In this document: piece after piece, positions 9,139 through 18,959 of the stretch | Position numbering within the stretch: position 1 is the stretch's first letter | Layout of the letters: each line of letters starts with the position of its first letter | Origin: Methanolobus sp. | GTDB lineage: Archaea; Halobacteriota; Methanosarcinia; Methanosarcinales; Methanosarcinaceae | Direction: 5' to 3' | Assembly (NCBI RefSeq): GCF_016278385.1 | Contig: NZ_JADQBY010000013.1 | Span: forward strand, 62,001-126,000 | Length of the DNA stretch: 64,000 bases | Translations under genes and position numbers: made by a program | The notes under the pieces: generated by a model | Database searches by the model: none | The model's input: only the letters and a program-made list of their open reading frames with translations | What the model was told of the DNA's origin: nothing

Positions 9139-10266
9139 TTAAATGTACATTCTGTCACTATTTGATGGTGCAGGAATATTCTTCAGTTTCTTGACAGAAG
9201 CATAGAGGTCATCTTGGGTTACACTATCTCTGTCCTCAATTATCACATTATGGAGTGCTGTTTTGAGCACTTTTCCTACAAGGTCTCTTCCAGAAAGTCC
9301 CTGTGTCATCTTTGCAATGGCTTTAAGGTCAACATCTTTTGCAGGAATGGGAAAGGTCTGAACGTTTGATTCAAGAATTTCAAGACGCTCTTTTTCATCA
9401 GGTAGGGTAAACTCTATTTCTTCTTCAAATCTACTCCTAACAGCGGGGTCTATGGTGTCAGTACGGTTTGTAGCTCCAATCGTACATACGCCGGGGCGCT
9501 CAACGATACCATCCATTTCCGTAAGGAGTGAATTAACTATTTCCGCAACATCGCCGCGCAATTCCTGATGTCTGCGATCAAGGGCAATGGCATCTAGCTC
9601 ATCAATGAATATGATACATGGGGCCATCTCCTGCGCGCGCTCATACAATTGGTGAATCTGTCTGGCACCCTCACCAACAAATTCGCCTATAAGCTCGGTA
9701 GCCTTCACAGGGATGATTGGGACATGGGCTTTATTTGCCAGTGCCTTTGCAAGCATTGTCTTACCAGTGCCGGAAGGACCGAAGAAAAGTACATTTCGGG
9801 GTGCCCATTTCCCAAATTTATCAGGTGCCTCAAGGAAACGTTCAATGAGTTTACACTTCTTGCGTGCATTTTGCTGACCTATAACATCATCAAAGGTGAC
9901 ATCACTTCTAAACTCAACTGCAGGAACACTGCTTATAGTCGTGTCTTTTACAACAATGTGTGTATTCTGCCCAATGAATGACCCGGGTGGCTCAACATCG
10001 GTAACCTTATAGGCAAAATCAGGATACATGCGATTATCAAAAAGATAATCTCCTTTATGGGCTGTACAGCCTTTCCACTGTTCTCTGGCATAATGTTCAA
10101 AAACACCAGGATCCTCGATTTCGGGATATTCATCAAGTATGCTTGCCATGGGGTAGCCTGCTGGCTCAAGTACAAGGAATTCTGCAGTGCACTCAGCTTC
10201 TTCTGATTTTGTTTCCCTGTTTGATTTAGGGTTTGTTTTCTGGGCAGTCCTTACTATATCTATCAT
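9139..10266 (-). CDS. AAA+ ATPase related to proteasomal / CDC48-type regulators
   Basis: A 375-residue single-ring AAA protein. An N-terminal region (about 1-120) with no clear coiled coil precedes the AAA core: VTFDDVIGQQNARKKC, Walker A FFGPSGTGKTMLAKALA, pore-loop region EFVGEGARQIHQLY, Walker B IIFIDELDAIALDRR, sensor 1 TIGATNRTDTIDPAVRSRFEEEIEF with arginine fingers, and a C-terminal lid ending TQGLSGRDLV. It is the size of the methanogen proteins annotated as putative 26S regulatory subunit homologues, and it lacks the N-terminal coiled coil and C-terminal HbYX of true PAN. The substrate is unknown. Confidence 0.88.
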   Translation of the reverse strand: MIDIVRTAQKTNPKSNRETKSEEAECTAEFLVLEPAGYPMASILDEYPEIEDPGVFEHYAREQWKGCTAHKGDYLFDNRMYPDFAYKVTDVEPPGSFIGQNTHIVVKDTTISSVPAVEFRSDVTFDDVIGQQNARKKCKLIERFLEAPDKFGKWAPRNVLFFGPSGTGKTMLAKALANKAHVPIIPVKATELIGEFVGEGARQIHQLYERAQEMAPCIIFIDELDAIALDRRHQELRGDVAEIVNSLLTEMDGIVERPGVCTIGATNRTDTIDPAVRSRFEEEIEFTLPDEKERLEILESNVQTFPIPAKDVDLKAIAKMTQGLSGRDLVGKVLKTALHNVIIEDRDSVTQDDLYASVKKLKNIPAPSNSDRMYI

Positions 10267-10402
10267 CTCTTTTTTAATTCTACATTTGTAAATGAATTAA
10301 GCAAATTCTTAAACCTAACCCTTAAAGGTTTCGACACATGGGTTATTAAAAACAAAAAATATTAAACGAAGAATAAATATACCAGTCCTGACAATATTAC
10401 CA

Positions 10403-12640
10403 ATGAACATGGCTAATGAAAAGACTATGAAACATGTAAAAATTCCAGGCGTAGTTAATACTGTATTCTTTTTAATAGTCTGTATATTCGGATTCGTATT
10501 ACTCGCACCGTTTGTTATTGCAAAGGATACAAACTCCATAATAATCAGTTCAGCTTTGATAGGGTGTACTTTCATAGCAATCATTTATGCCAGTAGTCAT
10601 ATAGAAAAACAGAGCCGAGAGCTCGAATCAAAAATAGAGGAACTGGAAGGCAAAAGAAAAGGGCTTGAGCAACTTGTAGATCGCAATGCAAAGATTGAAG
10701 ATATGATTTCTTCGCTGGTCTCAATGTTCATTACACCAAAAGACATTGACACAATAATTCTCAAAACACTGGAAAGAACAGCTACACTCTGTAATGTGGG
10801 GAATAGCTACTTGTTCTTGTTTAAAAGTGATGGTAGTGCACATATGTCGCATCACTGGAAAACGGATGAGTTCCAAAATGAAAGCAGTATTTTTGAAAAA
10901 ACATCATTTTCGTATTTTCCCTGGATAGGGGAAAAACTGAACAAAAAAGAAATGATTTTCATATCTGATGACAGCAAACTTCTGAGCAATGCTGACAGGG
11001 AAAGGAAGATATTAAACTCAAACGGCTTACAGTCCATTTTAGTAATACCTGTGGAGGCAAACGGGGAAATCGCAGGATTTGTAAGTGTCGAGAGCTATAC
11101 AGTATCTATAGAATGTTGCCAGGAGTATCTCCAGACATTAAAAGTGGTTTCGGAACTTTTAGGCATGGCTCTGAATCACAAATCGTTCCTTAAGGATCTG
11201 GGACTTTTCAAGGACCTCATAAACAGATCGAATGACTTTATATTCGTTATTGATATGGAAAAAGACAGGATAATAGATGTCAATCAAACCGCATGCCAAG
11301 AACTGGGTTACTCCAGAGAAGAAATCCTTGGCATGGGGAAGCAGGACATTCAATCACTTTTGAACGATGATTTCTGGGAAAATAATTTTAAGGATATGTT
11401 AGGAGATAGGTATTTTGGACCTGACAAGATATTAACAAGAAAAGATGGGAGCACTCTGCCAGCTGAAATAAATGTTACATTTTCCACTCTTGACCAGTAT
11501 AATTATGCTCTTGCAGTTGTGCGTGATATTACAATACGCAAGGGTATGGAAAGTGAAATTGCAAAGACAAAAGAAGTTATGGAGCTGGCACTTGAAGGTG
11601 CAGATCTTGGAATGTGGGACTGGAACCTCAGGACCAATGAAGTAATGTACAATGCCCGCTGGGGTAAAATGCTGGGGTATGATGCAAAAGAGATCAAGCC
11701 AAACATTGAATTCTGGAAACACCTTGTACATCCTGATGATATTAAAATTTTAAATGAAGCCATCGATGAACATCTGACTGAGGAATTAGGTTTATTTGAA
11801 TGCGAATTCAGGATGAAGAACAGCCAGGACAAATGGCAGTGGATACTTGCCCGGGGTAAGCTGACCGAATGGGATAAAATGGGTGAGCCTTTCAGATTCA
11901 CCGGAACCACAATGGATCTCGATGAAAGGAAAAAGGTCGAAGAAGAGCTTCGCCACTCTAACGAGCTAAAAGACCTGTTTACAGATATTATGCGTCATGA
12001 CCTCCTTAATCCTGCAGGAAATGCCAGAGGATTTTCTGATGTACTGCTTGAAATGGAGGAGGATCCAAGCAAAGCAAGGATTCTTAGGATTATGCAGAGA
12101 AGCATCAACAAACTCATCGACATGATAGAGACTGCTGCCAAATTCGCCAAGCTTGAATCTGAAGAGGAACTTGAAGTTATGATGATGGATATCATGGATA
12201 TCCTGAATGATGCGACAGAACAATTCGACCAGCAACTGCAGGAAAAGAATATGGTCATTGAAATGAGGGCAGATGGCAGTTACCCTTCCATGCTTAATCC
12301 TATTGTTGAAGAAATATTTGTAAATTACATATCGAATGCCATAAAGTATAGTCCTGAGAATACAAGGATAATCATCGACATTCAGGATTGCAATTATGAA
12401 TGGAAAGTAAATGTAATTGATTTTGGTGATGGCATTCAGGATAAGTCTAAACCTCTTGTTTTTGATCGTTTTAAGAGGGTAGATAAAAGCGGAGTAAAAG
12501 GAACTGGCCTTGGTCTTGCTATTGTGAAAAAGATAGCTGTTCTTCTTGGGGGGACTGTTGGTGTGGATGACAATCCGGAAGGCAAAGGTAGCGTGTTCTG
12601 GGTCCGGTTGAACAAAGTTCACGACAGCATTGTTGACTAA
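10403..12640 (+). CDS. Membrane-anchored GAF/PAS sensor histidine kinase
   Basis: A 745-residue kinase. Two membrane spans (about 19-40 and 46-64) lead into a short coiled coil (65-95), a GAF domain (about 110-255), two PAS domains (about 262-380 and 390-510), a HisKA-type dimerisation region with phospho-acceptor His532 in IMRHDLLNPAGNARGF, and an HATPase domain (about 625-740; N-box FVNYISNAIKYS, DFGDGI, GTGLGLAIV). It resembles the many methanogen-specific kinases whose signals are unknown. No receiver domain is attached and no response regulator is adjacent; the nearest one in the window is at 30.7 kb. Confidence 0.92.
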   Translation: MNMANEKTMKHVKIPGVVNTVFFLIVCIFGFVLLAPFVIAKDTNSIIISSALIGCTFIAIIYASSHIEKQSRELESKIEELEGKRKGLEQLVDRNAKIEDMISSLVSMFITPKDIDTIILKTLERTATLCNVGNSYLFLFKSDGSAHMSHHWKTDEFQNESSIFEKTSFSYFPWIGEKLNKKEMIFISDDSKLLSNADRERKILNSNGLQSILVIPVEANGEIAGFVSVESYTVSIECCQEYLQTLKVVSELLGMALNHKSFLKDLGLFKDLINRSNDFIFVIDMEKDRIIDVNQTACQELGYSREEILGMGKQDIQSLLNDDFWENNFKDMLGDRYFGPDKILTRKDGSTLPAEINVTFSTLDQYNYALAVVRDITIRKGMESEIAKTKEVMELALEGADLGMWDWNLRTNEVMYNARWGKMLGYDAKEIKPNIEFWKHLVHPDDIKILNEAIDEHLTEELGLFECEFRMKNSQDKWQWILARGKLTEWDKMGEPFRFTGTTMDLDERKKVEEELRHSNELKDLFTDIMRHDLLNPAGNARGFSDVLLEMEEDPSKARILRIMQRSINKLIDMIETAAKFAKLESEEELEVMMMDIMDILNDATEQFDQQLQEKNMVIEMRADGSYPSMLNPIVEEIFVNYISNAIKYSPENTRIIIDIQDCNYEWKVNVIDFGDGIQDKSKPLVFDRFKRVDKSGVKGTGLGLAIVKKIAVLLGGTVGVDDNPEGKGSVFWVRLNKVHDSIVD

Positions 12641-12680
12641 AATAATTAACTTGATCTGGAATGTGATGCAGAACTAAATA

Positions 12681-12727
12681 CAGAGCATGATGCTCTGATT
12701 CATATTAATTGTTGATTTTTTATTTTC
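12681..12727 (+). terminator. Hairpin and T-rich tract after the histidine kinase
   Basis: A near-perfect palindrome (CAGAGCAT, one base, ATGCTCTG; 12681-12697) is followed within 16 nt by GATTTTTTATTTT. It lies 40 bp beyond the kinase stop codon. Confidence 0.5.
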
Positions 12728-12791
12728 CATTAACTTTAATAAAGATAGGTCTTATCAGAACCGTTTGTATCAATTTTGATGAGGAAACAAA

Positions 12792-13577
12792 ATGGAACTT
12801 GATGAGACTATAATTACGAGGGCTATTGTAGAAGAATTTTCAAAGGTTTTTCTGGACTACATTGATGTTGATGTGGCACTTGTAGGGGGAGGACCTGCGA
12901 ACCTTGTTGCTGCCAAATATCTTGGTGAGGCTGGACTGAAAACAGTTCTTTTTGAGAAAAAGCTCTCTATCGGAGGGGGCATGTGGGGCGGTGGAATGAT
13001 GTTCCCTCGTATAGTGGTTCAGGAAGATGCAAAGCACATCCTGGATGATTTCGGTATCAATTACCATGAATATGAAAAAGGTTATTATGTGGCAAGTTCT
13101 ATTGAATCTGTTGGAAAGCTCATTTGTGGTGCAACCGGTGCAGGCGTGGAAATATTCAATCTTATTGATGTGGAAGATGTGATGATCAGGGAAAATGATG
13201 CTGTTTGCGGCCTTGTTATCAACTGGGGTCCGGTTTCAATGGCACGCCTTCATGTAGATCCTCTGGCAATCCGCGCAAAGGTTGTTATTGATGGAACCGG
13301 GCATGATGCAGGTATATGCAGCACGGTCCAGCGAAAGATACCAGGGGCTGATATTGAACTTGGTGTAATTGGTGAAAAGCCAATGTGGGCAGATGTTGGA
13401 GAAAAAATCCTGATGGATACTACTAAAGAAGTATATCCTGGTCTTATCGTTACCGGGATGGCTGCAAATGCCGTTGCGGGAGCACCCAGGATGGGCCCTG
13501 TCTTTGGCGGAATGATGCTGTCCGGTAAAAAAGCTGCTGAAATTGCAATTGAAAAACTGAAACAATTGAAAAACTGA
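12792..13577 (+). CDS. thi4: Thiazole synthase, Thi4 family (archaeal His-type)
   Basis: A 261-residue Thi4 homologue that makes the thiazole precursor (ADP-thiazole or ribose-1,5-bisphosphate branch). It has the dinucleotide-binding [18 protein letters not shown], the [17 protein letters not shown] block, DGTGHDAG and [24 protein letters not shown]. At the position where yeast THI4 has its sulfur-donating cysteine the sequence reads LHVDP, so a histidine replaces cysteine. Known of such methanococcal enzymes: they use sulfide catalytically with iron rather than acting once as a suicide enzyme. It appears monocistronic. A short sequence upstream resembles part of a TPP riboswitch, but the key elements are missing. 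Confidence 0.95.
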   Translation: MELDETIITRAIVEEFSKVFLDYIDVDVALVGGGPANLVAAKYLGEAGLKTVLFEKKLSIGGGMWGGGMMFPRIVVQEDAKHILDDFGINYHEYEKGYYVASSIESVGKLICGATGAGVEIFNLIDVEDVMIRENDAVCGLVINWGPVSMARLHVDPLAIRAKVVIDGTGHDAGICSTVQRKIPGADIELGVIGEKPMWADVGEKILMDTTKEVYPGLIVTGMAANAVAGAPRMGPVFGGMMLSGKKAAEIAIEKLKQLKN

Positions 13578-13647
13578 AACGATAAATAAAATTCTATACA
13601 ATGAATGAGGTCTGATGATGCTGTTCAAAGTTGTTTCAAAGGAAAAG

Positions 13648-13656
13648 ATTTATGTA
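13648..13656 (+). promoter_or_regulatory. Probable box A promoter of tRNA-His
   Basis: ATTTATGTA lies 56 bp before the tRNA. With the usual 22-27 bp spacing, transcription would begin near 13675, exactly where a 9-bp hairpin starts. Confidence 0.5.
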
Positions 13657-13674
13657 AGAAACGGACCTCTATAG

Positions 13675-13695
13675 GGTGCTTTCAAGGAAAGCACC
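13675..13695 (+). other. Perfect hairpin in the tRNA-His 5' leader
   Basis: GGTGCTTTC (13675-13683), loop AAG, GAAAGCACC (13687-13695): nine consecutive base pairs ending 8 nt before the tRNA. By position it would form at the very 5' end of the primary transcript. Confidence 0.7.
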
Positions 13696-13703
13696 TACTT
13701 CGT

Positions 13704-13775
13704 GCCGGGGTAGGGTAGCGGTTATCCTGTAGCCCTGTGGAGGCTACGATTCGAGTTCGATTCTCGATCCCGGCC
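13704..13775 (+). tRNA. tRNA-His (anticodon GTG)
   Basis: The cloverleaf folds completely. The acceptor is GCCGGGG with TCCCGGC (one G-U), the D stem is GGGT/ATCC, the anticodon stem is TAGCC/GGCTA around loop CTGTGGA (anticodon GTG at 13737-13739), and the T stem is TCGAG/CTCGA with loop TTCGATT. The discriminator is C73, typical of archaeal tRNA-His. No CCA is encoded. The base before position 1 is T, so the identity-defining G-1 is not genomically encoded and must be added after transcription. There is no intron. Confidence 0.96.
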
Positions 13776-14013
13776 CTATAATATTATTTTATCATCGTTT
13801 TGGTTTTGTTCTATTAAAACAAGAACACAGAGTTTACTTTTCTCCGTTATTCTAATAATAGCTATTAGTTAGCTCCCTCCTTGTTAGCAAGGATTAGTGC
13901 ATCATTGCATCATGTCGCTAGATTGTAATATAAATAGGTCGTGCAATTTGCTACTATATAATTCTATATGCTTAATGTATAAGTTATGTTTGATGGGGGT
14001 ATACAATCCCTTC

Positions 14014-14047
14014 AAAAAAAAATTAGAATTCGTGCAGCTTTAGCTGC
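14014..14047 (-). terminator. Terminator of purF
   Basis: On the minus strand GCAGC, loop TAAA, GCTGC (14047-14034) lies within the last codons of purF and is followed by a run of nine T (14022-14014). Confidence 0.6.
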
Positions 14048-15438
14048 CTTCGCTGGCAAACAGTTTCGCCTGGAATTTCTACGGGGTAAGCACCTGTGAG
14101 GCATCCTACGCAGAGATCATCTCTTCCAATTCCAATTGATGCTACCAGACCATCAACACTCAAGTATCCTAATGAATCTGCATTGATCACTGCTTCAACG
14201 CCTTTTATTGTTTTGTGGGCTGCTATCAGCTCATCCCTGGATGCCATATCAATACCAAGGTAACATGGTGCTACTATGGGTGGGCTTCCAATGCGGGCAT
14301 GTACTTCTTTAGCACCTGCGTTGCGTACCATGTCGATAATACGGCGCGATGTAGTTCCCCGCACAATACTATCATCGATGAGGACTACTTTTTTCCCATT
14401 GATGTTCGCGTTGATCGTATTCATCTTCAGTCGCACGGCTGTTTCACGCATTGCCTGGCCGGGAAGAATAAAAGTACGACCTATATAGCGGTTTTTCATA
14501 AGACTTTCTTCATAGTCTATTTTTGAACCTCTGGAATATCCTATGGCAGAAGTGATTCCTGAGTCTGGTACCGGGGATACCATATCCGCATCGACCGGAT
14601 GTTCAATGGCCAGTCTCTCACCAATTCTTTCACGTACTCTGTAAACAAGTTGTCCGTCGATTATAGAATCGGGACGTGCAAAATAGACATACTCGAAAAC
14701 ACAATGTGCAGAAAATTTCTCTTCAAAGAGTTGATATGATTCAATTTCTCCATCTCTGAATATGACAAGTTCGCCTGGTTTAACATCCCTTAAAAGTTTC
14801 CCATTCAAAGTATCGATTGCTACACTCTCTGAAGCAACAACATGGCCCGAATCAATTGTGCCAATGCACAGGGGCTTAAATCCTAACGGATCTCTTACAG
14901 CCATAAGCACATCATCGATCATGATGGCAAGGGAGTAAGACCCATTGAGTTGCTTCATCACATTGCGTACAGCTTCAACCGTGCCGTGTTTTAGCAGTTC
15001 TTTTACAAGCAGGTGTGCAATCACTTCAGTATCTGAAGTTGCAACAAACACGTGTCCTTCAGTCTCAAGTTGAGCTCGAAGATCCAGACCATTGACCAGA
15101 TTACCATTGTGGGCAAGTGCCACACTGCCACTCTTATATTTCACAATAAATGGCTGACAATTCTCTATTCGGGAGTCGCCTGAAGTAGAATAGCGTACGT
15201 GGCCAATCCCTACATTGCCTTTAAGGCCCACTAGCTCGTCCTTGTCAAATATTTCCGGGACAAGGCCCATGCCTTTAAGAGTATGGGGCTGTTTGCCATC
15301 ATGAACAGTTATTCCTGCGGATTCCTGACCACGATGCTGCAAAGCATACAGAGCATAGTAGATGCGAAGCGCGGAAGGGACTGCATGTGTTTCTTTAATG
15401 AACTGTACGATCCCTGCAACACCGCATTCTTCGCGCAT
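14023..15438 (-). CDS. purF: Amidophosphoribosyltransferase
   Basis: A 471-residue enzyme for the first committed step of purine synthesis (PRPP plus glutamine to phosphoribosylamine). A four-residue propeptide (MREE) precedes the catalytic cysteine of CGVAG. The N-terminal glutaminase domain shows HRGQESAGI, GHVRYSTSG and LAHNGNLVN. The C-terminal phosphoribosyltransferase has VVLIDDSIVRGTTSRRI. Cysteines in the CVFEYVYFARPDS and DDLCVGCLTGAYPVE segments fit the iron-sulfur form. The 245 nt between its 3' end and tRNA-His hold only small hairpins and an 8-bp tandem repeat. Confidence 0.97.
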   Translation of the reverse strand: MREECGVAGIVQFIKETHAVPSALRIYYALYALQHRGQESAGITVHDGKQPHTLKGMGLVPEIFDKDELVGLKGNVGIGHVRYSTSGDSRIENCQPFIVKYKSGSVALAHNGNLVNGLDLRAQLETEGHVFVATSDTEVIAHLLVKELLKHGTVEAVRNVMKQLNGSYSLAIMIDDVLMAVRDPLGFKPLCIGTIDSGHVVASESVAIDTLNGKLLRDVKPGELVIFRDGEIESYQLFEEKFSAHCVFEYVYFARPDSIIDGQLVYRVRERIGERLAIEHPVDADMVSPVPDSGITSAIGYSRGSKIDYEESLMKNRYIGRTFILPGQAMRETAVRLKMNTINANINGKKVVLIDDSIVRGTTSRRIIDMVRNAGAKEVHARIGSPPIVAPCYLGIDMASRDELIAAHKTIKGVEAVINADSLGYLSVDGLVASIGIGRDDLCVGCLTGAYPVEIPGETVCQRRQLKLHEF

Positions 15439-15462
15439 TTATATTCCTAGTCTAAAAAAGAC

Positions 15463-15633
15463 TTAATATTTGCACTTTGCTTGCCATTTGTAGCTTCTCA
15501 TGCGTGTAGTTTTTCCAAAGCCACATGATGTGCATTGTTTTGTGTGAATGTTAAGTGAAACACTACCGCAGCGCCTGCATTTCAGATGCGTACGCTTTTG
15601 TCTTTTACCCATTGAGGGAGTACCTTTTGACAT
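15463..15633 (-). CDS. rpl37e: Ribosomal protein eL37
   Basis: A 56-residue zinc-ribbon large-subunit protein. The translation begins [19 protein letters not shown] and continues [21 protein letters not shown], then ends KWQAKCKY. The CxxC ... CxxC pairs bind zinc. It lies 111 bp downstream of the Lsm gene on the same strand, which is the usual archaeal Lsm-L37e pair. It ends 24 bp before the purF start codon, so purF may be in the same transcript. Confidence 0.95.
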   Translation of the reverse strand: MSKGTPSMGKRQKRTHLKCRRCGSVSLNIHTKQCTSCGFGKTTRMRSYKWQAKCKY

Positions 15634-15744
15634 TTATAATCACCTTTTGATTTAAAATTTAATTAATAATAGATTATTTGTAGCCATTAATAGCTCAGAG
15701 TTTACCCTTGATATGGCTAGTAGTTCTTATAGGTTACGTTCGTT

Positions 15745-15978
<234 letters not shown>

Positions 15979-16219
15979 TTAAATAAATTCGAATAGTTAT
16001 ACGCGAGTATTAGCTTGTAAATTTGTTTATTCACTTATACATATTGCGATGCTCCAATGTTGCAGATTCAGTATATAAAACTATCGAAGATAGCAGCTTT
16101 TCAACAAATCTAACGCCCATATCACAAGATATAATAGACTCCGTTAACCAACTGATATATAAATATCAAGGCATTTAAGGGCTTCGTCATACAGGAAATG
16201 AGACCAGAGGAGAGTGAAT

Positions 16220-17566
16220 ATGAGTAAAGTATCAGTCATACTGACCATCGCAGGTTCTGACTCCGGAGGGGGAGCAGGGGTAGAAGCAGATATTAAAACA
16301 ATATCTTCCATGGGACTCCACCCGGCATGCGCTATAACATCAGTAACATCACAAAACACTACAGGAGTGTTAAGTGCTTATGACCTCCCCTGTGAAGTGA
16401 TAAGCAGTCAGGCAGATGCAGTTTGTGATGATATGGATATCAAATGGGCTAAGTCCGGTATGCTCTCGTCTTCTGCGATTATATCAACAGTCGCAGAGAT
16501 TGTGAAAAAACATGGGCTGAAACTGGTAGTTGATCCTGTCATGTCAGCTGAGGCAGGGGGGGACCTGCTTCGAAAAGATGCTGTCTCAACTTTAAAAGAT
16601 GAACTGTTGCCCTTAAGTGAAGTGGTTACGCCGAATATCAATGAGGCAATCATCCTTTCTGGCATGCAGATCCGAAGTGTGGATGATGCTAAGGAAGCTG
16701 CAAAAATAATCAGTTTTACAGGTGTAAGGAACGTTATCGTTACTGGTGGTCACCTGGATGCATCAGATATATTATATCAATCCGAAAATGACACATACAC
16801 TATAATTCCCGGAACCTTTGTCAAAGGTGGAACACATGGCTCAGGATGTACTTATTCTGCTGCACTGGCATCATGTCTTGCACAGGGGTATGGTATAGAT
16901 AAAGCTGCAAAAATGGCAAAGGATTTTGTTGTCGAGGCTATTAAAGGAAGCGTTCATATTGGGAAAGGTGTGGGCCCGGTTAACCAGTTGTCTCATGTCC
17001 TTCACAACGCTGAGAAATATGTTGTTATGGAGGATGTAAAAGAAGGAGTTGGGATACTTAGGAGGTGCAAAAACTTTGCAGGTATTATTCCGGAAGTTGG
17101 GTGTAACATTGCAATGTCACTCTCTGATGCTGCGTCCACTTTAGAAGTGGTTGCACTAACAGGTCGGATAGTCAAAGTAAACGGAGCTCCACAGGTGGTA
17201 GGGGATGTAGAGTTCGGTGCAAGTAGTCACGTTGCCCGCATAATACTTACTGCAATGAAGTATGACTCGAAATCCAGATCAGCTGTGAATATCAGCTATT
17301 CTGAAGAGCTTGTGGATATATGCAGGGAACTGGATCTCAGCATCTCCTCATTTTCCCGAGAAGAAGAACCCGAAGAAACGCATACCATGGACTGGGGGAC
17401 AACGGATTCCATTGAGAGGCATGGTAGTGTGCCTGATATTATCTATGATAAAGGCGGCGTGGGAAAAGAGTCCATGATTCGGGTAATCGGGCACAGCGCC
17501 ACAGAAGTTGCGGAAACTGCTGTAAAAATAGCTGAGATGCATGCCCTAATAATAAATAACGGATAA
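16220..17566 (+). CDS. thiDN: Bifunctional HMP-P kinase / thiamine-phosphate synthase (ThiD-ThiN)
   Basis: A 448-residue fusion. The N-terminal ThiD domain (about 1-260) phosphorylates HMP and HMP-P, with LTIAGSDSGGGAGVEADIKT, VVDPVMSAEAGG, TPNINEAIIL and GTHGSGCTYSAALAS. The C-terminal ThiN domain (about 270-445) is the archaeal thiamine-phosphate synthase, with NIAMSLSDA, EFGASSHVARIIL and HGSVPDIIYDKGGVGKE. The ATG at 16220 lies 7 nt after GAGGAG; a GTG six bases upstream is less well placed. The GASSHVAR segment with its His and Arg is intact, which argues for an active synthase rather than a ThiR-type regulator. ThiE is also present. Confidence 0.95.
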   Translation: MSKVSVILTIAGSDSGGGAGVEADIKTISSMGLHPACAITSVTSQNTTGVLSAYDLPCEVISSQADAVCDDMDIKWAKSGMLSSSAIISTVAEIVKKHGLKLVVDPVMSAEAGGDLLRKDAVSTLKDELLPLSEVVTPNINEAIILSGMQIRSVDDAKEAAKIISFTGVRNVIVTGGHLDASDILYQSENDTYTIIPGTFVKGGTHGSGCTYSAALASCLAQGYGIDKAAKMAKDFVVEAIKGSVHIGKGVGPVNQLSHVLHNAEKYVVMEDVKEGVGILRRCKNFAGIIPEVGCNIAMSLSDAASTLEVVALTGRIVKVNGAPQVVGDVEFGASSHVARIILTAMKYDSKSRSAVNISYSEELVDICRELDLSISSFSREEEPEETHTMDWGTTDSIERHGSVPDIIYDKGGVGKESMIRVIGHSATEVAETAVKIAEMHALIINNG

Positions 17567-17642
17567 TCTCATATCTACATAATACGTCCATACATATTTC
17601 AGATGAAACAAATATTGGTTTCTGTCAAGAGTGGAAAATAAA

Positions 17643-18938
17643 ATGGAAACAGAAGCATTCAACGGGCTTTATCTTTCAAAGGAGATAAGGAAAAGTATTA
17701 AGGAAATGGGGTTCAGGGAACCAACTGAAATTCAGGAAAAATGTATTCCCCTTATACTGGAAGGAAAAGACATTATCGGGCATGCGCAGACCGGAACAGG
17801 AAAAACAGCCGCTTTTGGAATACCTTTAATGGAACTTCTTGATCCTGCTAACAAAAAAGCCCAGGCCATTGTGGTATGTCCGACAAGAGAACTGGCAAAC
17901 CAGGTGTCTGAAGAGCTTGGCAGGCTTGCAAAATATATTCCTGAGCTTAAAGTGCTATCTGTATATGGTGGTTTATCTGTTGATTCCCAGATAAGTGCGC
18001 TTAAAACTGGAGCACAAATAATAGTTGGAACTCCGGGAAGGATTATTGACCATCTCGAAAGGCAGACAATGCAGACTGATGATATTGGTATTGTTGTGCT
18101 TGATGAAGCCGATGAGATGCTCAATATGGGATTTAGGGAAGCTATAGAAGAAATACTTGGTACTATTCCTCTTGGCAGACAGACTTTACTCTTTTCGGCA
18201 ACAATGCCAAAACCCATTCTCCGACTTACAGAACAGTATCAGAAAGATCCCGTCCTGGTTAAGGTGGTTCAGGAAGAACTCACTGTGCCTCAGGTGAAGC
18301 AATATTACTTTGAAGTAAAGGACAATGCAAAACCAGAGGCATTGAAACGTTTGATAGATGCTGAAAATATCAAGTCTGCACTTGTGTTTTGTAATGCTAA
18401 AAAGGAAGTTGACAAATTAGTTATTAAGCTGCGCTCCCGTGGATATCCTGCTGATGCACTTCATGGTGACATAAAGCAGAAGAAAAGAGAACAAAGAATG
18501 GACATGTTCAAAAATGAGGAGATTGGTATCCTTATAGCAACTGACGTAGCTGCAAGGGGTATAGATGTCGATAATATAGAAGTTGTTTTCAATTATGATC
18601 TGCCCCAGGAACTTGAAACATATGTGCACAGGATAGGAAGGACTGCAAGGGCAGGCAGGCCGGGGCTTGCATACTCTTTTGTATCCAGGAAGGAACTTGG
18701 CAAGCTGAATGCTATTACAAAAATAACTAATACAGATATTATTAAAAGAGAGCTTCCAAGCAACAAGGATATAGAAAAAATAAAAGAGGGTCGTATTGCA
18801 GATGATATCAGGATGCAAATTAGACGTGGGCATCTGGATAAATACGATGATTTTGTCTCTGGTATTGCTGATGACACTATCAACTATCGACAAATTGCTG
18901 CAGCACTTGCAAAAATTATACTTAGGAATGAGAAATAG
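17643..18938 (+). CDS. DEAD-box RNA helicase
   Basis: An ATP-dependent RNA helicase of about 431 residues. All core motifs are present: GFREPTEIQ (Q motif), AQTGTGKTAAFGIP (I), PTRELANQ (Ia), TPGRIIDHL (Ib), VLDEADEML (II), FSATMP (III), ALVFCNAKKEVD (IV), ATDVAARGIDV (V) and HRIGRTARAG (VI). A short C-terminal extension follows with no extra domain. The start is ATG 17643 or GTG 17631. It is the type of helicase linked to cold adaptation and RNA turnover in methanogens; here the context is upstream of trmY and pus10 on the same strand. Confidence 0.95.
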   Translation: METEAFNGLYLSKEIRKSIKEMGFREPTEIQEKCIPLILEGKDIIGHAQTGTGKTAAFGIPLMELLDPANKKAQAIVVCPTRELANQVSEELGRLAKYIPELKVLSVYGGLSVDSQISALKTGAQIIVGTPGRIIDHLERQTMQTDDIGIVVLDEADEMLNMGFREAIEEILGTIPLGRQTLLFSATMPKPILRLTEQYQKDPVLVKVVQEELTVPQVKQYYFEVKDNAKPEALKRLIDAENIKSALVFCNAKKEVDKLVIKLRSRGYPADALHGDIKQKKREQRMDMFKNEEIGILIATDVAARGIDVDNIEVVFNYDLPQELETYVHRIGRTARAGRPGLAYSFVSRKELGKLNAITKITNTDIIKRELPSNKDIEKIKEGRIADDIRMQIRRGHLDKYDDFVSGIADDTINYRQIAAALAKIILRNEK

Positions 18939-18959
18939 AACTATAATAGAGGATATTAA

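Noticed and set aside
12646-12670. AACTTGATCTGGAATGTGATGC upstream of thi4 (read in two parts) resembles the 3' half of the TPP riboswitch
   Set aside because: The CUGAGA element and the pairing partners of the thiamin-pyrophosphate fold are missing, and the resemblance overlaps the end region of the kinase gene. I treat it as chance.
13840-13940. Small hairpins and the tandem TGCATCAT repeat between tRNA-His and purF, with TGATGC on the minus strand resembling a C/D box
   Set aside because: No D box (CTGA) at the right spacing and the C box is imperfect, so a C/D guide RNA is not supported.
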